From NCBI RefSeq assembly GCF_900111615.1, contig NZ_FOHU01000001.1, forward strand, positions 1-64,000: 64,000 nucleotides of DNA, in the 5' to 3' direction. Position 1 is the stretch's first letter, and each line of letters starts with the position of its first letter. This DNA comes from Natronincola peptidivorans. GTDB taxonomy: Bacteria; Bacillota; Clostridia; Peptostreptococcales; Natronincolaceae. A program made the translations under genes and the position numbers. Positions 60,579-64,000 of the stretch are shown piece after piece. The notes beneath the pieces are model-generated. The model saw only the letters and a list, made by a program, of their open reading frames with translations, searched no databases and was not told the origin of the DNA.

Positions 60579-61247
60579 ATGAATATTGGTCAATACATAG
60601 ATCATACAATCTTAAATGCAGATGCTACTCAGTTGGACATAGAAAAGATATGTAATGAAGCGAAGGAATATAGGTTGTATTCTGTTTGCGTTAATAGTTG
60701 TAATGTAGCATATGTTGCAGAAGCATTAAAAGGAACTGAGGTGAAAGTAACCTCTGTTGTAGGTTTTCCTTTGGGAGCCTCATCAATAGAAGCAAAAGCT
60801 TTTGAGACAAAGAATGCAATAGAAAAAGGTGCCAATGAAATTGATATGGTTATCAACATAGGTGCATTAAAAAGTGGAAATGAAGACTATTTGTTTAAAG
60901 ACATAAGGGCTGTTGTTGAAGCGGCATCAGATAATGCTCTTGTCAAAGTTATTATTGAAACAGCCTTATTAAGTGAGGAAGAAAAAATAACAGCATGTAA
61001 AATTGCTAAAGCTGCAGGGGCTCATTATGTAAAAACTTCAACAGGCTTCAGTACAGGAGGAGCCACAGTGGAAGATATTAAGCTGATGAGAAAAATTGTC
61101 GGACCAGAAATTGGAGTAAAGGCTTCTGGAGGTATAAGAGATTTTCAAAAAGCCAAAGCTATGATTGAAGCAGGCGCTACAAGACTTGGTGCAAGTGCTT
61201 CTGTCAGCATAGTGAAAGGTTTAGAAGAAGATAATAATGGATATTAA
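60579..61247 (+). CDS. deoC: deoxyribose-phosphate aldolase
   Basis: A 222-residue class I aldolase splitting 2-deoxyribose-5-phosphate into glyceraldehyde-3-phosphate and acetaldehyde. The Schiff-base Lys is in [37 protein letters not shown] and [14 protein letters not shown] complete the active site. The ATG at 60579 gives the family start ([12 protein letters not shown]) with AGGTGAG 7 bases before. Pairing with pduL suggests that acetaldehyde goes on via acetyl-CoA to acetyl-phosphate and ATP. Confidence 0.95.
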   Translation: MNIGQYIDHTILNADATQLDIEKICNEAKEYRLYSVCVNSCNVAYVAEALKGTEVKVTSVVGFPLGASSIEAKAFETKNAIEKGANEIDMVINIGALKSGNEDYLFKDIRAVVEAASDNALVKVIIETALLSEEEKITACKIAKAAGAHYVKTSTGFSTGGATVEDIKLMRKIVGPEIGVKASGGIRDFQKAKAMIEAGATRLGASASVSIVKGLEEDNNGY

Positions 61248-61285
61248 ATTTAAGCCTATGTTCTATAGAACATAGGCTTAAATTT
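61246..61285 (+). terminator. terminator of pduL-deoC
   Basis: An 18-bp perfect stem, AAATTTAAGCCTATGTTC (61246-61263) with its complement at 61268-61285, loop TATA. It overlaps the deoC stop codon by two bases. Confidence 0.85.
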
Positions 61286-61441
61286 ATTTAAAACTCCACG
61301 TGAAATTGCTTTACAGCTTCAATCTTAGTTGTTTAAATAGTGTAATTTGTGGAATTAATTTAGCAAACTTTGAGAACAAATGAAAAAATTGTTTAAATAA
61401 AAGCACCCACTAGAGAGAAAATATATCTAGGAGGTGATAAT

Positions 61442-61708
61442 TTGAAAAATAAAAAGCTTTTATTAACGATTTGTATTTTTCTAATTTTAGCAATGACGAT
61501 TAGTGGTTGCAGACCAGCTGAAAGACCAGTACCAGATCCTGTTCCTCAAGAAACACAACCGGGAGTGCGTGATCCTGTTGCACCTGCTCCAGGGCAACCA
61601 GCAGAACCAATAACGCCACGGGAACCTAGAGAGGCAATACCAGAAGGAGATGTAAGGACACCTGAAGAAGATCCAACGGTGCCTAGAGATATGCCCCCTC
61701 GTCAATAA
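61442..61708 (+). CDS. Pro-rich lipoprotein, truncated paralogue of YhcN-type
   Basis: An 88-residue lipoprotein (lipobox ISGC) whose mature part is only a Pro/Glu/Arg-rich low-complexity tail. The ribosome site, signal peptide and first residues after the Cys (RPA.RPVP) are almost the same as in the YhcN-type gene at 61850, but the YhcN domain is missing. TTG start with GGAGG at 7 bases. It is a tandem-duplicate product, either degenerate or kept as a short surface peptide. Confidence 0.75.
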   Translation: MKNKKLLLTICIFLILAMTISGCRPAERPVPDPVPQETQPGVRDPVAPAPGQPAEPITPREPREAIPEGDVRTPEEDPTVPRDMPPRQ

Positions 61709-61721
61709 GTATAAGAACTAA

Positions 61722-61762
61722 AAAATAAAGTCCTATATTGAAGATATAAGACTTTATTTTTT
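61722..61762 (+). terminator. terminator after truncated lipoprotein
   Basis: AAAATAAAGTC pairs with GACTTTATTTT, an inner TATA pairs with TATA, and TTTT follows. Confidence 0.75.
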
Positions 61763-61849
61763 GGGGGCTGTAAAACAATGAGATTTTTTGAAAAAAGTAG
61801 CTAAATAAAAAAAGCACCTAGAGAGAAAATATAACTAGGAGGTGATAAT

Positions 61850-62398
61850 TTGAAAAATAAAAAGCTTCTATTAATCATTTGTATCTTCCTCATTATAGCT
61901 ATGGCTATTACCGGATGCAGACCAGCTAGAAGACCAGTGCCGGAGGAAGCACCACCAGCACCTGTACCTGGAGAACAAGCAGATGATGGAACAGTACGAG
62001 AGATGAGAGATCCTGAAGATGATAGAACTGCACCCAGAAATATGCAACCAGTAGAAATGGAACAGGATTTGATGATTAGGGCCGATAGAATAGTAAATGA
62101 AGTAGTTAGATTAGAGGAAGTACGAAGTGCTACTGTTGTTATTTCAGAGAATACTGCACTAGTAGGTGTAACACTGGCGGATAGAGACAGAGAAGAAATT
62201 GATAGGGATGTGGAAAAAAGGATTGAGGAGACAGTAAAAGAAGCAGATAGACATATTGACAGAGTAGCAGTTACCGCAGATCCAGATTTATTTAGCAGGA
62301 TAGAAAGTATTGCTAGGGAAGCTGGAAGAGGAAGACCTTTAAGCGGATTTGGACGTGAAATAGAAGAAATCTTTAGAAGAATTACTCCTAAAGCATAG
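61850..62398 (+). CDS. YhcN/YlaJ-family sporulation lipoprotein
   Basis: A 182-residue lipoprotein (lipobox ITGC) with a Pro-rich tether and a YhcN/YlaJ domain (about 70-180; PF09580). Typical features are RADRIVNEVVRLEEVRSATV, ENTALVGVTLAD and the C-terminal VAVTADPDLFSRIESIAREA. Family members coat or localise to forming spores in Bacillus. TTG start with GGAGG 7 bases upstream. Its leader and signal sequence are duplicated in the gene at 61442. Confidence 0.88.
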   Translation: MKNKKLLLIICIFLIIAMAITGCRPARRPVPEEAPPAPVPGEQADDGTVREMRDPEDDRTAPRNMQPVEMEQDLMIRADRIVNEVVRLEEVRSATVVISENTALVGVTLADRDREEIDRDVEKRIEETVKEADRHIDRVAVTADPDLFSRIESIAREAGRGRPLSGFGREIEEIFRRITPKA

Positions 62399-62399
62399 C

Positions 62400-62447
62400 A
62401 TAAAATGAATGAAGATGGAGCTTGACTCTATCTTTATTCATTTTATA
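62400..62447 (+). terminator. terminator of YhcN-type gene
   Basis: ATAAAATGAAT and AAGATGGAG pair with CTCTATCTT and ATTCATTTTAT around CTTGA; single mismatches only. Confidence 0.8.
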
Positions 62448-62509
62448 GAGTTATTTTTCATACTATTATAGAAGAAAAGCTTAATAGAAACCTATAAAGG
62501 ATGGAGAAT

Positions 62510-63658
62510 ATGAGTACAATTTTGGTATCTATGTTTCTGACAATAGTAGTATTAATAGCTTTCATTACGAATGGCTTATTAGAAAGAATTTTTTGGATTA
62601 CAGGTGCTATTTTAGTGGGGGTGCTCTTTAAAGAGTATAAACAGATAAGTAAATGGAATTATTGGAGAAATACTTTTAAAGGCATGATTTTAGGCTATAT
62701 TGTAGTAATGCTCTTATTAATGAACCTGCAGCATCCAATTGAAGAAATTTATGTGGGTAAAAATTATGTACCTACAAATAAATCAGCAATCGTGTTGATA
62801 TTCTCAGGAGAACCTAGTACCTACGACATTTCTTTGGCATCAAGAAATTACACAAATAACATGAAATTATGGGAAATCCTATGGATGCCACTTAAACTAT
62901 TTAGAGAAAAAATCAGCTATGAAAAAGCAAATACTCAATGGGAAGAATATTTCAGTTCAAGATTAAAGCGTTTAATGGAAGAAGAGTTGGGAGATAAATA
63001 CAATGTGTATAATGCGTATGTATCGAAGACACCTTATTTACAGGAAACTATGAATAGAATTATACGTGATGGAAACCAAAAAATAATATTTTGTCCGATG
63101 TTTCTAACGGAATCCACAGACTATATAAACCTTCAAGAAGAAATAAAAAGAATAAATCTTCAACAATATAGGACTGAAGTATATATAACACAGCCATTAT
63201 GGAATAGCGATACGATAGCTAGATCCTTTGCAAGTGAAATCAATAAATCTAAAGCTAGTGAACATAAATACAACATTGGTATTCTATTAGTAGGTGAAGA
63301 AATAACAAAGAGTAACTATAATTTTCCATATATTAAACAGGATTTATTATTTAGAGAAAAAGTAAAGGATTTACTTGTAAGGGATGGATATAATAATAAT
63401 AAAATACGTCTTACGGCTTTTAATAAAAGAAATGTTAAAGATGAGATTGAAAAGCTTATGGAGTATGGAGTTGCAGAGATTATTTTAGTTCCATCAACAA
63501 CTAGTTTACATAGTATTGCCAATCAGCTTAAAATGGAGAAAATAATTAAATCAATAGAGACGCCTTATACAGTAGAGGTTTATTCTCTTAATCCATGGAT
63601 TTATAATGATGACATAGCTAGAGAATTATTAAATAGAATACAATTGTTAAATCTCTAG
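62510..63658 (+). CDS. membrane-anchored chelatase-fold (ferrochelatase/CbiX-like) protein
   Basis: A 382-residue protein. It has two or three N-terminal membrane helices (about 3-75) and an outward or cytoplasmic two-lobed domain with features of tandem chelatase folds. Lobe 1 begins SAIVLIFSGEPSTYDIS and contains KIIFCPMFLTESTDYINLQE; lobe 2 begins YNIGILLVGEE and contains AEIILVPSTTSLHSIANQL. These equal the strand-4/metal-site motifs of ferrochelatase/CbiX. The usual catalytic His is lost in lobe 1, and only SLHS remains in lobe 2. The ATG at 62510 is 9 bases after AAGG. Function is uncertain; membrane fusion of this fold is unusual. Confidence 0.5.
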   Translation: MSTILVSMFLTIVVLIAFITNGLLERIFWITGAILVGVLFKEYKQISKWNYWRNTFKGMILGYIVVMLLLMNLQHPIEEIYVGKNYVPTNKSAIVLIFSGEPSTYDISLASRNYTNNMKLWEILWMPLKLFREKISYEKANTQWEEYFSSRLKRLMEEELGDKYNVYNAYVSKTPYLQETMNRIIRDGNQKIIFCPMFLTESTDYINLQEEIKRINLQQYRTEVYITQPLWNSDTIARSFASEINKSKASEHKYNIGILLVGEEITKSNYNFPYIKQDLLFREKVKDLLVRDGYNNNKIRLTAFNKRNVKDEIEKLMEYGVAEIILVPSTTSLHSIANQLKMEKIIKSIETPYTVEVYSLNPWIYNDDIARELLNRIQLLNL

Positions 63659-63742
63659 TTTGACTTTTATAGGAAAGTTAACTATAATTTACTTCAGATA
63701 AATGAAATAGACAGAGAAAAAATAGAGCAAAGGATGATAAGT

Positions 63743-64000
63743 ATGGACCCAATAGCTTTTAGAGTTTTTGGTATTGCAGTAGCTTGGTATGGTATTATTA
63801 TTTCGATTGGTATTTTTATGGGTATTTTTGTCGCCACCATTAGAGCAAAAAAAGAAAATTTGTATGAAGATGTTATTTTAGATCTTGCCCTTATTGCGGT
63901 TCCGGCAGCAGTAGTAGGGGCGCGATTATATTATGTTATTTTTAAGTGGGATTATTATGGACAGAACCTAAGTCATATTTTACGAATGAGATTAGGGGGA
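63743..64000 (+). CDS. lgt: prolipoprotein diacylglyceryl transferase (5' part)
   Basis: The first 86 residues of Lgt, cut by the window edge. Present are the N-terminal MDPIAFRVFGIAVAWYGIII, and AVPAAVVGARLYYVIFKWDYY, which is the family's GxRLYYVIF motif region. Lgt adds diacylglycerol to the lipobox Cys of the lipoproteins encoded in this window. AAAGGATGAT lies before the ATG. It follows the chelatase-fold gene by 84 bases. Confidence 0.93.
   Translation, partial: MDPIAFRVFGIAVAWYGIIISIGIFMGIFVATIRAKKENLYEDVILDLALIAVPAAVVGARLYYVIFKWDYYGQNLSHILRMRLGG

Overview
The window is low-GC DNA from an anaerobic, spore-forming member of the Clostridia. The evidence is AT-rich codon use, strong AGGAGG ribosome sites, TTG/GTG starts, the dgt-dnaG-rpoD block, sporulation-type genes (GerW/YtfJ, YhcN/YlaJ), T-box and THI-box leaders, class A RNase P RNA and many clostridial redox flavoproteins. 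An Alkaliphilus-like relative is my inference from gene content; no 16S gene is present. I see no tRNA or rRNA gene, CRISPR array, prophage or intact insertion sequence. Two transposase relics and an ABC-ATPase relic are present.

Layout. 0-5 kb: a sensor kinase, then a second YidC insertase, a zinc-ribbon protein, a YtvI/AI-2E-type permease and a membrane zinc peptidase; two of these promoters carry the same tandem GTTCAYATT box. 5-8.6 kb: two tandem near-identical T-box leaders (probable Tyr specifier) before a fused TRAP permease and its TAXI receptor lipoprotein. 9-20 kb: an accessory redox region with a PucR regulator divergent from an enoate-reductase-like flavoenzyme plus SDR; a GntR/FCD regulator; a translationally coupled pair (2Fe-2S/FAD reductase and CrtI/RetSat-like flavoprotein) whose promoter carries a GntR-type operator; and an aminotransferase. 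20-25 kb: YibE/F protein and a secreted 5'-nucleotidase with LysM. 24.7-31.5 kb: core genes dgt, dnaG, rpoD, trmK, nif3 and rnpB.

31.6-36.3 kb: a potassium-uptake operon (small membrane protein, TrkH, TrkA, a KdpD-like kinase that appears to start with ATT, a KdpE-like regulator). 36.3-41 kb: transposase relic, then a TetR gene and a flavin-redox operon under two matching 28-bp palindromes, then an anthrax-lethal-factor-like metallopeptidase. 41-45.5 kb: FAD/NAD oxidoreductase, RNase HI, and an ECF sigma/anti-sigma/DUF2953/GerW operon. 45.9-49 kb: thiamine salvage operon (thiM, thiE, HAD phosphatase, thiD) under a TPP riboswitch. 49-55.5 kb: FmdB-type protein, amine oxidase, pentaheme NrfA-like lipoprotein, and the ResB/CcsA cytochrome c assembly system. 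55.5-64 kb: Nudix, MaoC hydratase, cobalamin adenosyltransferase, hpt, UPF0180, a membrane Mrr-like protein, PduL, DeoC, two YhcN-type lipoproteins from a tandem duplication, a membrane-anchored chelatase-fold protein and the start of lgt.

Several units read as small regulatory systems whose operator and target are both visible: the TetR palindromes, the FCD operator under the CrtI-like promoter, the tandem T-boxes, the THI box, and direct repeats before the Trk operon. Start sites were placed by ribosome-site spacing and often lie inside the longest open frame. All functional statements come from motif recognition; no database search was run.
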